NCBI GenBank assembly: GCA_020635075.1 | Contig: JACKAM010000004.1 | Span: forward strand, 186,001 to 250,000 | Direction of reading: 5' to 3' | Length of the DNA: 64,000 nucleotides | Origin: Pseudobdellovibrionaceae bacterium | Lineage (GTDB): Bacteria; Bdellovibrionota; Bdellovibrionia; Bdellovibrionales; UBA1609 | Shown: piece by piece, positions 23,967 through 33,002 of the stretch | Layout: every line of letters begins with the position of its first letter | Numbering within the stretch: the first letter of the stretch is position 1 | The notes under the pieces: model-generated | What the model was told of the DNA's origin: nothing | The model's input: the letters and a program-made list of their open reading frames with translations, nothing else | Database searches by the model: none | Translations under genes and position numbers: made by a program

Positions 23967-25028
23967 CTACCCGTGTGAGATGGGTTTCGGGTGGAGTCCA
24001 TTGGTGATCGCCGACCATCCGCACATGCGATAGAGAAGGCGGGCGCCGACATTTCCATCCCATTCGTCACCATCGGGGCCTGGAGCCACCTCACAAAGGT
24101 CAAAGCCGACGATTGTTCGTCCCGACTGGCCAAGGGCGTTTAACAAAAAGAGCATTTCTGAAAAGTGCAATCCCCCGGGCACTGGAGTGCCAGTGTGAGG
24201 ACAAAACTCGGGAGATAGTCCGTCAATATCCAAAGAGAGGTAGATGTACTCGGGAAGTCCGTATAGAATATCGTCACAAACGGCCTTCCAGGTCTCGCCG
24301 GAGTAAAGACGGCGTTTGATGTCCTCACCGAATACCGGGCGAATTCGGTCGTCCCGCTGAATGAAATCAGCCTCTTCCCAACAGAGGTCACGAATTCCCA
24401 CTTGCACCAATTTTTGTGGGGCGAAGTCAGAAGTCATCACATTGTACATGATAGAAGCGTGGGAATAGGTAAACCCCATGTAGGCTTTGCGAAGATCAGC
24501 ATGAGCGTCGATATGGATGATGGCGTAGTCTTTGCCGAGATCCTCAGCGACAGCTTTAATCGCACCCAGCGGAGAGGAGTGATCTCCACCGACGATACCC
24601 AAGAGCTTGCTTTCATCACGGATAATTCTCTTAGCCCCTTGGTAAACCCACTCGACCATCTCTTTGCATCCTTCATTGACCCGGTGTTGGTAGCCCGCCC
24701 CATGGTCGGACAGCACTCCGTCCTCCAGCTCTTCCCGCACTCTTTGTGCGAAAGGCTTGAGTTCGTTGTTGAGAGCGAGGATTTTCTGATTGATCGACTC
24801 CATGTAAAAACCAGCGATATAGGTCTTACCGAGTTCCACATCGAAGAGATCCAGTTGAGAGCTGGCCTGACGAATGGCATCGGGGCCACGAGATGTCCCG
24901 CCTCCATAGGAAGTGGTCACCTCCCAAGGGACGGGTATGAGAATCACTTTGGCGTCGTGACGCTTGATCGGCAAACCAAAAATACCGAAGTCGGCTGACA
25001 GAGGTGCACTGGGATTAAAGGGTTCCAT
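23967..25028 (-). CDS. speB: agmatinase (arginase/ureohydrolase family)
   Basis: A 353-residue ureohydrolase. The binuclear manganese ligands are all visible: His150 (GGDHSS), Asp174/His176/Asp178 (HIDAHADLR), and Asp267/Asp269 (SLDIDGLSP). The family hydrolyses agmatine, arginine or guanidino acids to urea. Agmatinase is preferred because a biosynthetic arginine decarboxylase, the source of agmatine, is encoded at 31072-32970; together they would give putrescine. Substrate choice is an inference. The protein is slightly longer than E. coli SpeB (about 306), with extra residues between 70 and 130. Confidence 0.82.
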   Translation of the reverse strand: MEPFNPSAPLSADFGIFGLPIKRHDAKVILIPVPWEVTTSYGGGTSRGPDAIRQASSQLDLFDVELGKTYIAGFYMESINQKILALNNELKPFAQRVREELEDGVLSDHGAGYQHRVNEGCKEMVEWVYQGAKRIIRDESKLLGIVGGDHSSPLGAIKAVAEDLGKDYAIIHIDAHADLRKAYMGFTYSHASIMYNVMTSDFAPQKLVQVGIRDLCWEEADFIQRDDRIRPVFGEDIKRRLYSGETWKAVCDDILYGLPEYIYLSLDIDGLSPEFCPHTGTPVPGGLHFSEMLFLLNALGQSGRTIVGFDLCEVAPGPDGDEWDGNVGARLLYRMCGWSAITNGLHPKPISHG

Positions 25029-25042
25029 GTTTTTCCTCTCTT

Positions 25043-25672
25043 TTATCCTGTGAGTCCTCGATAGAGGACAAAGCCAACAATTATTAGGACTCCAAAAACA
25101 AGGGTGAACCGCTCCAAATACTTGTCCAAAAGTTCACGGACTTTGGGGCCGAAAAAGTACAGGCAAATGCCAATGATTCCAAACCTCATGCCTCGGCCTA
25201 CTAGTCCGCCCACAACCATCGGTGCAATGCCAACATTTGCGATTCCCCCAGCGATGGCAAAGACTTTGTATGGGATTGGGGTAAAGCCAGCCAGAAATAT
25301 GGCCAGGTAGGCGTTGTCCTGGAACTTTTCAAGGACAATATTAAGCTTTTCCGGGGCAAACACATAGGCAAAGAAAAAATCCTGTGTAGCCTCCCAAAAT
25401 AGCCGTCCCAAAAGGTACCCGCCCAGGGAGCCGAGGACAGAAAATAAAGTGGCTATGACTGAAAACCACAGAGCCTTTTTAGGTTTGGCCGTTCCCATGG
25501 CAGCCAACAGAGGATCAACTGGGAGGGGGAAAAAAAAGGCCTCGATAAAAGCCAATCCGGCGAGAGCCGCGCTGGCGTGACGGTGATCGGACCACTTCAT
25601 CAGCCAGTCGTACATACGTCTGACCCATCCCATTCCAGGAATGGATGAGGAAGAAGAGGTGGTTGAACTCAT
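25043..25672 (-). CDS. DedA/YqaA-type membrane protein
   Basis: A 209-residue membrane protein with the SNARE-associated/DedA motifs FIEAFFFPLPVDPLLAAMG and FLAGFTPIPYKVFAIAGGIA, the second being the conserved F/G-x-R/T-P-x-P re-entrant segment. Four to five hydrophobic segments. The family takes part in lipid flipping and membrane homeostasis. The start ATG 25672 has a GGAAAG site and begins with a serine/threonine-rich leader; an in-frame start at 25795 would add 41 non-hydrophobic residues and is less likely. The gene lies 14 bases upstream of speB on the same strand. Confidence 0.83.
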   Translation of the reverse strand: MSSTTSSSSSIPGMGWVRRMYDWLMKWSDHRHASAALAGLAFIEAFFFPLPVDPLLAAMGTAKPKKALWFSVIATLFSVLGSLGGYLLGRLFWEATQDFFFAYVFAPEKLNIVLEKFQDNAYLAIFLAGFTPIPYKVFAIAGGIANVGIAPMVVGGLVGRGMRFGIIGICLYFFGPKVRELLDKYLERFTLVFGVLIIVGFVLYRGLTG

Positions 25673-25830
25673 TGTGCAGTCTTTCCAGTTGAGGGGGTCA
25701 CATCCGCCCTTTGTATCAGAGTCTTTACACGCCTCCATTGTTTCTTGCTCGCTATCTCGAGTCACCGAATCAAGGCGCTGACGCACAAAGACCAACGTGA
25801 GGTTTGCACCACCTTGAGAACCTAATCAAC

Positions 25831-25858
25831 TTGAATAATTTTTTTACTCAGATAAATT
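25831..25858 (+). promoter_or_regulatory. promoter candidate for the YejABE-like operon
   Basis: TTGAAT at 25831-25836 and TAAATT at 25853-25858 are separated by 16 bases. The 106-base leader that follows contains a GC-rich patch (GGCGCGTAGCATCGGCGCGCGC, about 25875-25897) that could fold. The first gene starts at 25965 after AAGGGGAG. Confidence 0.38.
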
Positions 25859-25964
25859 GAGGAGCTTGAAGATGTTGGCGCGTAGCATCGGCGCGCGCAT
25901 TTCAGTCGCGGGGTAGTAGAGGGGTCACTCCTTCACTGGGGCGACAGATACAAAGGGGAGAAAT

Positions 25965-27614
25965 ATGAAAATGATGAAACTCGGTCTTGTTGCCGTGAGC
26001 TTGGCGAGTGCCATGTGGGCAGGGGCTGCACCGAAGAAAATCGGCAACCCAATTATCGGTAACGCTAAGGCCCCTCAGGGGGGGACTTTCTATTACGTGC
26101 TCAATGCGGAGCCGGAAAAACTCAATCCGCTGACAAGTACTGATAACTACGCTTCGCACGTCCATCAATTTGTAATTGATGGCTTGATGACCACAAACAT
26201 TGAAACCTACGAAATGGACCCTGCCTTGGCCACATCCTATGAAGAGGACCCAAAAGGCCTTTGGTACATCTTTCATTTACGAAAAGATGCGAAATGGCAT
26301 GATGGTAAGCCGGTTACAGCTGAGGATGTAAAGTTCAGCTTCGATGCTATTGCAAACCCCGATTTGAAGTTCGACACAGCTCACATTCGGCCCTACTTCG
26401 AAAATATTGAGAAAGCGGAAGTGATTGATACCCACACCGTTAAATTTATCATCAAGAAGAAGTACTTTAACAACTTTAAGGTACTGGCCAGCGGTGGCTT
26501 CATGGCTATTGTCCCCAAGCACGTCTACGGTGATGCCAGTAAGAAGAACACGAAAGTTCTGGTCGGCTCAGGCCCCTATATGGTGGACCGCTACGACAAG
26601 GGCAAGGGTTTAGTTCTGAAGAGAAACCCCAACTGGTGGGGGAACTCAGATCCCATCTATTCAGGGCATTTCAAGTGGGAAAAAATTCAATTTCGATTTG
26701 TGAAAGAGGAAATGGCCCAGTTGGCTCGCCTGGAAAAAGGCGAAATTGACTTTCTTAGCGAAATGACTCCTGAGGCCTACATGCAAAAGACCAATCACGA
26801 ACCCTGGGGAAAGACGGCGCTCAAGAAGAAGGTGGACCACAAGGGTCCCCGCCCCTATGGCTTTGTGGGTTGGAATTTTAAAAACCCCATTTTTGCCGAG
26901 AAAGACGTTCGTATTGCCTTGGCTCACCTGATGAACCGCAAATTGATGATTGAAAAATTCCGCTTTGGAATGTCCATGGAGGCCACGGGCCCCTGGTACC
27001 AGCAGAGCCCCTATGCGAATAAAAAAGTGAAGCCCATCTCTTTTAACCCCAAGAAGGCCCTTTCATTGTTAAAGGCCGCTGGCTGGGACGATAAGGATAA
27101 GGATGGAGTCTTGGAAAAAGGAGATCAGAAGTTCAAGTTTACCCTGATGATGGCCTCCAAGGACGCGGAAAAGTACATGACGATTTACAAAGAGGACCTG
27201 AAAAAGGCCGGAATCGACATGGAAATTAAGATCGTCGAGTGGAACACCTTTGTGAAGGCTTTGGACGACAAGAAGTTTGATGCAGTCATGCTTGGTTGGG
27301 GTGGCGGAAGTGTGGACAACGATCCCAAGCAAATTTGGCACTCCTCCAGTGCTCAAGCAGGGGGTTCGAACTTTATCTCATACGCCAACCCGACAGTGGA
27401 TAAGTTGATTGATGAGGGTCGTCAAGAACTTGACCGCAACAAGCGGATTCAGATCTATCAAAAGATCTACAAGGAAATTGCCGACGACGCTCCTTATGCC
27501 TTCTTGTTCAATAACAAGTACTTCCTCTATGCACATACTTCTAAAATGAAGATGGACAAGCCGACCTACTCTTATGGTGTTGGCTATGAAACTTGGTGGA
27601 TTAAACAGGATTGA
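25965..27614 (+). CDS. YejA-like peptide ABC transporter substrate-binding protein
   Basis: A 549-residue periplasmic binding protein of the SBP_bac_5 family. A signal peptide is seen at residues 1-22 (basic start, hydrophobic core, AGA cleavage). The mature protein has GGTFYYVLNAEPEKLNPLTS at the start and the hallmark WHDGKPVTAEDVKFSFDAI at about 111-129. The two permeases after it are clearly YejB and YejE-like, so this is the YejA counterpart; E. coli YejABEF imports peptides and microcin C. For a predator or peptide user it would take up prey-derived peptides (inference). Followed by a hairpin and then yejB. Confidence 0.9.
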   Translation: MKMMKLGLVAVSLASAMWAGAAPKKIGNPIIGNAKAPQGGTFYYVLNAEPEKLNPLTSTDNYASHVHQFVIDGLMTTNIETYEMDPALATSYEEDPKGLWYIFHLRKDAKWHDGKPVTAEDVKFSFDAIANPDLKFDTAHIRPYFENIEKAEVIDTHTVKFIIKKKYFNNFKVLASGGFMAIVPKHVYGDASKKNTKVLVGSGPYMVDRYDKGKGLVLKRNPNWWGNSDPIYSGHFKWEKIQFRFVKEEMAQLARLEKGEIDFLSEMTPEAYMQKTNHEPWGKTALKKKVDHKGPRPYGFVGWNFKNPIFAEKDVRIALAHLMNRKLMIEKFRFGMSMEATGPWYQQSPYANKKVKPISFNPKKALSLLKAAGWDDKDKDGVLEKGDQKFKFTLMMASKDAEKYMTIYKEDLKKAGIDMEIKIVEWNTFVKALDDKKFDAVMLGWGGGSVDNDPKQIWHSSSAQAGGSNFISYANPTVDKLIDEGRQELDRNKRIQIYQKIYKEIADDAPYAFLFNNKYFLYAHTSKMKMDKPTYSYGVGYETWWIKQD

Positions 27615-27628
27615 TGTTTGATTAAGAA

Positions 27629-27657
27629 CATCTGGTCGCTTAAGAGGCGGCCAGATG
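27629..27657 (+). other. intercistronic hairpin between binding protein and permease genes
   Basis: CATCTGGTCGC (27629-27639) and GCGGCCAGATG (27647-27657) form an 11-bp stem, with one G-U pair, around a seven-base loop. No U-run follows, so it is not a standard terminator. Placed after a binding-protein gene and before its permeases, such a stem would stabilise the upstream message or reduce expression of the downstream genes. Confidence 0.6.
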
Positions 27658-27673
27658 CTAAAGGGCACAACAA

Positions 27674-28699
27674 ATGTTTAAATACGTACTTCGTCGCTTG
27701 ATTATGATGATCCCCACTCTGATAGGGATTACCATCCTGTCTTTTGTTATCATCAACCTGGCGCCGGGAAGTCCCATTGAGCAGAAAATCATGCAATTGC
27801 GCTTTGGTGGGGCGATGGGCGCTGGAGCTGCCGGTGGCCAGAGTGACATGGGTGTGTCCACCGATGTTCTAGAGGCCCTTAAGAAACAATATGGTTTTGA
27901 TAAGCCCATGCACGTTCGCTACGGGATTTGGCTTAAGAATATTGTTACACTGGATTTTGGCGAGAGTTTTAGCTACGAGGAGCCGGTTGTCGATGTCATA
28001 GCCAGCAAGTTCCCCGTTTCTCTTCAGTTTGGGGTGATATCGCTGCTGTTGACCTATCTGGTCTGTATTCCCCTGGGGATCGCTAAGGCAGTTAAGGACG
28101 GGTCCACGTTTGATATGGCGACCAGTGTTTTTCTCATGTTCCTTTACTCCATACCTCCTCTGATTTTGGCAATCTTATTGCGGGTGTATTTGGCGGGCGG
28201 AGCCTTTTTGGACTGGTTTCCTTTGGGTGATTTGTACTCTGATAATTACTACGACATGAGCACTTGGGATCAGATTGTTGATCGGATTCACCATTTCGTC
28301 TTGCCCTTGATTTGTTATGTGGTGGGCAACTTTACCGTTTTGACCTTCCTGATGAAGAACTCACTGATCGAGGAAATTAAGCTTGATTATGTGCGCACGG
28401 CCCGAGCCAAGGGTCTTCCAGAGAAGGTGGTCTACTACAAGCACGCTCTTCGGAATGCTTTGATTCCCATTGCCACCGGTCTTGCGTCCTTCTTGGGGTT
28501 CTTTTTTGCCGGGTCAGTAATCATTGAACAAGTATTTAATCTCGATGGTATGGGCCTCTTAAGTTACAAGGCCGCCCTTGACCGGGACTACAATGTCATC
28601 ATGGGTTTGATTTTCTTTCAGAGTTTATTGATGCTAGTGGGGCGATTTCTAAGTGATATCAGCTACACCTTGATTGATCCGAGGATTGACTTCACATGA
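27674..28699 (+). CDS. yejB: YejB-like peptide ABC transporter permease
   Basis: A 341-residue inner membrane permease of the binding-protein-dependent family. It aligns along its length with E. coli YejB: N-terminal YVLRRLIMMIPTLIGITILS, YGFDKPMHVRYG, the EAA-loop region DYVRTARAKGLPEKVVYYKHALRNAL in the cytoplasmic loop, and C-terminal SDISYTLIDPRIDF. Six membrane segments. Its stop overlaps the yejE start by four bases. No ATPase gene follows yejE. Confidence 0.92.
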   Translation: MFKYVLRRLIMMIPTLIGITILSFVIINLAPGSPIEQKIMQLRFGGAMGAGAAGGQSDMGVSTDVLEALKKQYGFDKPMHVRYGIWLKNIVTLDFGESFSYEEPVVDVIASKFPVSLQFGVISLLLTYLVCIPLGIAKAVKDGSTFDMATSVFLMFLYSIPPLILAILLRVYLAGGAFLDWFPLGDLYSDNYYDMSTWDQIVDRIHHFVLPLICYVVGNFTVLTFLMKNSLIEEIKLDYVRTARAKGLPEKVVYYKHALRNALIPIATGLASFLGFFFAGSVIIEQVFNLDGMGLLSYKAALDRDYNVIMGLIFFQSLLMLVGRFLSDISYTLIDPRIDFT

Positions 28700-29715
28700 T
28701 CGAAAGAATGATCAAAAATGACCTGACCTTAAAACGCTGGCGGCGTTTTAAAAAGCTTAAGCGGGCAGTGATCTCTGCCTGGGTTTTGGTATTTTTGCTC
28801 TTCCTGAGTTTGACTGCTGAGTTTTGGGCCAATTCCAAGCCCATCATCATGAGTTATAAGGGTTCCATTTACTTTCCTGTGGTCCGAACTTATCATCCGA
28901 CAATATTTGAACAGACGGATATCTTTGTTACCAACTACCGGCGCCTCGAATTCAAGGATGGGGATTGGGCAGTTTGGCCTTTGGTCAAGTGGGATCCGCT
29001 GGAATCCAATAAGGAAGTGGCCACCTATCCAGGATCTCCCTCATTGGTGAACTGGTTTGGTACTGATGATCGGGGGCGCGACGTGCTCTCCCGGTTGATC
29101 TATGGATTTCGCTACAGTATTGGCTTTGCGGTTCTGGCTTGGTTTTTTTCCTATTTCCTCGGAGTCATCGTTGGTTCGATTATGGGATTTGTCGGTGGAC
29201 GGACAGATTTGGTGGGCCAAAGGGTGGTGGAAGTATTTGAGTCCATGCCAATTTTTATTTTGTTAATTACCCTGGTCTCCATATTTGGTGCGGGCCTGTG
29301 GACACTGGTGATTTTTTCGTCGATCTTTGGTTGGATGATGATTTCTCTCTATATTCGCGGGGAGTTTTTGAAGCTCCGTAAGAGGGAGTTTGTTGAGGCT
29401 GCTCGGGCACTAGGGGTGTCGCGCATGCAGGTGATTTTTAAGCATGTACTTCCTAATGCCCTAAGCCCGATTGTGACCTTTTCCCCCTTTTCCATAGCGG
29501 GTTATATCTATTCACTGGCGGCTCTTGATTACCTGGGATTTGGTTTACCACCGCCGACGCCTAGTTGGGGAGAGCTCCTTCAGCAGGCAAACAACTACTT
29601 TACGATTGCTTGGTGGTTGGCTGTGTATCCATCTGTGGCGATGGTCCTCACTCTGACGGTTCTGAATCTGATCGGTGAGGGAGTTCGGGATGCTTTTGAT
29701 CCTCGGAAGCTATAA
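28696..29715 (+). CDS. yejE: YejE-like peptide ABC transporter permease
   Basis: A 339-residue permease. It has the long periplasmic loop after the first membrane segment that marks YejE (KPIIMSYKGSIYFPVVRTY), then WFGTDDRGRDVLSRLIYGFR, the EAA loop EFVEAARALGVSRMQVIFKHVLPNAL and GEGVRDAFDPRKL at the end. About six membrane segments. The last 68 bases overlap the 3' end of the convergent antiporter gene. The usual yejF ATPase gene is absent here; the fused double ATPase encoded at 45528 may serve both importers (inference). Confidence 0.92.
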   Translation: MIERMIKNDLTLKRWRRFKKLKRAVISAWVLVFLLFLSLTAEFWANSKPIIMSYKGSIYFPVVRTYHPTIFEQTDIFVTNYRRLEFKDGDWAVWPLVKWDPLESNKEVATYPGSPSLVNWFGTDDRGRDVLSRLIYGFRYSIGFAVLAWFFSYFLGVIVGSIMGFVGGRTDLVGQRVVEVFESMPIFILLITLVSIFGAGLWTLVIFSSIFGWMMISLYIRGEFLKLRKREFVEAARALGVSRMQVIFKHVLPNALSPIVTFSPFSIAGYIYSLAALDYLGFGLPPPTPSWGELLQQANNYFTIAWWLAVYPSVAMVLTLTVLNLIGEGVRDAFDPRKL

Positions 29716-30982
29716 TTTCCTGAGCCGATCCGTCTGCTAAATCGGGCTGGGGCGTGCCGCTATTTTCCAAATAGGCTTTAAACAATGACTCTGCTTTGCG
29801 GCGAAAGCCCTCGCGTTCACTCAAACTGACAAACAAGGCGGTGAGAAAGATTGTCATGGGAATAGTGGCAAACATCGCGTTCTGCAACCATTGGCCACCT
29901 TCAATTCCTTTTTGTAGGGGAAGGGTAGCCAAAACGGCACAGGCAAGCCCACGGGGTCCCATGGATGTGATCACCATAGCATCAAGGCGCGGCCATTCTT
30001 TGGTGGAAAACAAAAGGCGAACGGCAAAGTATCTGGTGGCAAAAATGGCGGCGGTCAAAGCGAAGGCAATAAGAACAACCTGCAGGGACGAGAACTGAAT
30101 AAGCAGACCCAAATAGATGAAGAAGAAAGTCCTTAAGATGAAAGTGATTTCACTAAGAATGCCCAGTTCATTTACTGAAACGGGCTCTCGACTGAGGAGG
30201 CTCTGTAGCCACTCGGGGAGCAGATCCAGGTTGGCGAGAGTAAAGCCAAGGGCCAATACACCAAGAGCTCCGTTGTACCCTGTGGCTTCAAAGACACCAT
30301 AAGACAGTAGTGCCCAAGCCTCTCCAGCGAAAGTCATGGATACCACGGGGCCAAAGCGGCGACGTAAAAAAGCCCATAGGGTTCCAGAGCCTATGCCCAT
30401 TAGAATGGCGAGCAGAGGTTTGGGACCAATGCCAACCAAGACTTCACGAGGGCTAAAGACGCCTGAGGCAATAGAGTCGGTGAGAACCAAAAACAGAACA
30501 ATGATAATCACGTCGGTAAAAGCTGACTCCAGAGACAAAATGGTTTTGGTGTCATCGCGAACACTCAGGGGTTTAACCATGGGAATGACAATGGCCGAGG
30601 AAGTGCTGCCCAAACCAATTCCCAACAACAGGGCAATGTGCCAGGGCTGAAAGCCAAGCAAAAAGGCAATCGCGAATGCCGAGGTGGCTATCATTAGAAA
30701 ACCAAGAATGGCGATCTTAAATGCGGGCAAACTGGAGCGCAAAAGATCTCGGGCGCTCAAGTGTAGACCACCCTCATAGAGAATCACCACCAGTGCCATG
30801 GTGGAAAGGATGGGTCCCACCTTGCCAAAATCGTCGGCCTTAAGGACTCCGAACACCGGGCCGGCCAGATAACCCATGATGACAAGGATGAGAAGATCAG
30901 GAATTTTGGTTTTTATGAATAACCAATTGAGGGCGTGACCGAGAAAAAACAAAACCGCCAGGCCAATGATCGCGTATGCCAT
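29648..30982 (-). CDS. Kef/CPA-type cation:proton antiporter
   Basis: A 444-residue membrane protein with about 12 hydrophobic segments. Motifs include KIPDLLILVIMGYLAGP, LVVILYEGGLHLS, GSTSSAIVIPM, LSLESAFTDVIIIVLFLVL and TSMGPRGLACAVLA, all typical of monovalent cation/proton antiporters of the CPA superfamily. The acidic exchange region is ESAFTD. No TrkA/RCK regulatory domain follows; the C-terminal 60 residues are hydrophilic. Substrate (Na+ or K+) cannot be told. The hydrophilic tail is the part that overlaps yejE. Confidence 0.88.
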   Translation of the reverse strand: MAYAIIGLAVLFFLGHALNWLFIKTKIPDLLILVIMGYLAGPVFGVLKADDFGKVGPILSTMALVVILYEGGLHLSARDLLRSSLPAFKIAILGFLMIATSAFAIAFLLGFQPWHIALLLGIGLGSTSSAIVIPMVKPLSVRDDTKTILSLESAFTDVIIIVLFLVLTDSIASGVFSPREVLVGIGPKPLLAILMGIGSGTLWAFLRRRFGPVVSMTFAGEAWALLSYGVFEATGYNGALGVLALGFTLANLDLLPEWLQSLLSREPVSVNELGILSEITFILRTFFFIYLGLLIQFSSLQVVLIAFALTAAIFATRYFAVRLLFSTKEWPRLDAMVITSMGPRGLACAVLATLPLQKGIEGGQWLQNAMFATIPMTIFLTALFVSLSEREGFRRKAESLFKAYLENSGTPQPDLADGSAQEIIASEDQKHPELPHRSDSEPSE

Positions 30983-31071
30983 GCAAGTCTCCCCTGTGAA
31001 TCCCTGTATGTTAATTTAAACTAAATTAGGGGAAGTATCGAGGCAATCTTTTATCGTCTTCGGGCCAGGAT

Positions 31072-32970
31072 CTATTCTGGGTCTTCTAAGTATGTGTAGC
31101 CAGACAGACCAACCTCAAAGTTTTTCATCAGCTGCCTAGCCTCTTGACGAGAAAGGCGACTTTCCGCAATTGCACACTCGGTCGCCTTGCGCATACTCTC
31201 CACCAATTCGCCTTTTTGGTATTCGACGTAAGAGAGTACTTCGGCAACCGTGTCACCCTCTACTACATGGTCCAGGGAGTAGCCATTTTCATTTACCGAG
31301 ACGTGGACAGCGTCCGTATCTCCAAAAAGATTATGCAAATCGCCGAGAATTTCCTGATAAGCGCCGCACAGAAAGGCACCAAGATAATAGGGTTCGTCCT
31401 CTTTCAAAGAGTGAACTTCCAAATAATTCTGGATTTCACCATTACTGGTATCCGTAAATTTGGCGATCTTCCCATCTGAGTCACAAGTGAGATCAACAAG
31501 AGTGGCGCGGCGATCTGGTCTCTCGTCTAGGCGGTGAATGGGCAACACGGGAAAGATCTGATTGAGTGCCCAGGAGTCAGGAAGGGACTGAAAGACTGAG
31601 AAGTTACAGAAGTAGGTGTCCGAAAGTTCCTTTTCTAGTTCCCAAAAAATATCGTCTTCGCCAATCTCTTTGGCCATAGCAGCCATTTTGGTGGTGATCG
31701 CCCAACAAATGTCTTCCGCCTTGGCCCTTTGTTCGAGACTTAAAACTCCATAGGTAAAGAGTTGAAGGGTGTCGCGCTTTTTCTCGATGAGATCGTTGTA
31801 GCTTTCGTTGAAGTTTTTGGGCGTCAGACTAGAGAATATATCGATCAGGTCGCGAACCAGCCGGCCATCCTCAGCTGATTTTTCAAAAGGGATGTCCTTC
31901 TTGGCCAGCTCATTAAAGCCAAGGACATCAAAGACCAAAACGGCGCTATGAGCGACAGAGGCGCGGCCGGATTCGGTAACGATATTTGGGTGTGGCACAC
32001 CTTTTTCGTCGCAAACACTTTGGAGAATGGAAACGATGTCATTTGCATACTCCTGTTCGCTGTAATCAGTCGAGCTTTCGCTACGTCCTGAGCCGTCGTA
32101 GTCCACCCCTAAACCACCACCTACATCGATATAGGTGGGCTTGGCGCCTAGGGCGTAGAGTTCAGTGAACAGGCGGGCTCCTTCCTTCATTGAGGCCTTA
32201 ATGGCCTGAATAGATGGGATCTGCGACCCAATGTGGTAGTGAAGGAGAGCCAGACAGTCGATCATGTCTTCTTTTTTGAGCCTATCGACACAATCGACGA
32301 TTTCCGAAGGCGTCAGGCCAAACTTAGAGCGGGCCCCAGATGATTCCACCCAACGTCCTGAGCCTTGGGTGTTGAGCTTGCCGCGTAAACCAATTTTGGG
32401 GCTAATTCCCAGGTTCTTGGCGACGGCTATAATCGTGTCCAGCTCGGATTTCCTGTCCACAACCACGATGGTTTCTCGTCCCATCTTGCGGGATAGCAGG
32501 GCTGTCTCGATATATTCCCAGTCTTTAAAGCCATTGCAAATTACCAGGGCATCCGTGGTGTCCATCAAAGCTAGGGCAACGAGGAGTTCGGGCTTACTTC
32601 CACACTCCAGTCCTAGGTGAGTGGCGCGGCCAAATGCCACCACTTCTTTGACCAGGTGACTTTGCTGGTTCACCTTGATTGGGTAAACACCGCGAAACTG
32701 TCCTTGGTAGCTGTGGTCGCTGGCGGCCTTTTCAAAGCACTGCGCAATCAGTTGAATGCGGGATTCAACAATATCAGGCAGACGAATGAGAATCGGTGGG
32801 CGAATACCCCGCTCGCGCAGATCCTGGACAAGGTTGTGCAAATCGAGGCGCGGTCCATTGGCACCCTTTGGGGAGACCTCAATGTTGCCCTTTTGGTTAA
32901 TGCCGAAATAGGAAGATCCCCAAAGGTGGACCCCATAGAGTTCACTGCTGCGCTCAATTGACCAACTCAT
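31072..32970 (-). CDS. speA: biosynthetic arginine decarboxylase
   Basis: A 632-residue PLP enzyme of the alanine-racemase-fold decarboxylase family, the normal SpeA length. It decarboxylates arginine to agmatine. PLP-lysine Lys99 lies in FRGVYPIKVNQQ, the phosphate-binding glycine loop in YIDVGGGLGVDYDGSG, and the substrate-site segment near the C-terminus in LGAFLCGAYQEILGDLHNLF. It pairs functionally with the agmatinase encoded at 23967, giving putrescine for polyamine synthesis. It is 32 bases downstream of leuS on the same strand. Confidence 0.95.
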   Translation of the reverse strand: MSWSIERSSELYGVHLWGSSYFGINQKGNIEVSPKGANGPRLDLHNLVQDLRERGIRPPILIRLPDIVESRIQLIAQCFEKAASDHSYQGQFRGVYPIKVNQQSHLVKEVVAFGRATHLGLECGSKPELLVALALMDTTDALVICNGFKDWEYIETALLSRKMGRETIVVVDRKSELDTIIAVAKNLGISPKIGLRGKLNTQGSGRWVESSGARSKFGLTPSEIVDCVDRLKKEDMIDCLALLHYHIGSQIPSIQAIKASMKEGARLFTELYALGAKPTYIDVGGGLGVDYDGSGRSESSTDYSEQEYANDIVSILQSVCDEKGVPHPNIVTESGRASVAHSAVLVFDVLGFNELAKKDIPFEKSAEDGRLVRDLIDIFSSLTPKNFNESYNDLIEKKRDTLQLFTYGVLSLEQRAKAEDICWAITTKMAAMAKEIGEDDIFWELEKELSDTYFCNFSVFQSLPDSWALNQIFPVLPIHRLDERPDRRATLVDLTCDSDGKIAKFTDTSNGEIQNYLEVHSLKEDEPYYLGAFLCGAYQEILGDLHNLFGDTDAVHVSVNENGYSLDHVVEGDTVAEVLSYVEYQKGELVESMRKATECAIAESRLSRQEARQLMKNFEVGLSGYTYLEDPE

Positions 32971-33002
32971 GACAACCCCCCAAGTAACAGGGCCCGCCCG
33001 GC

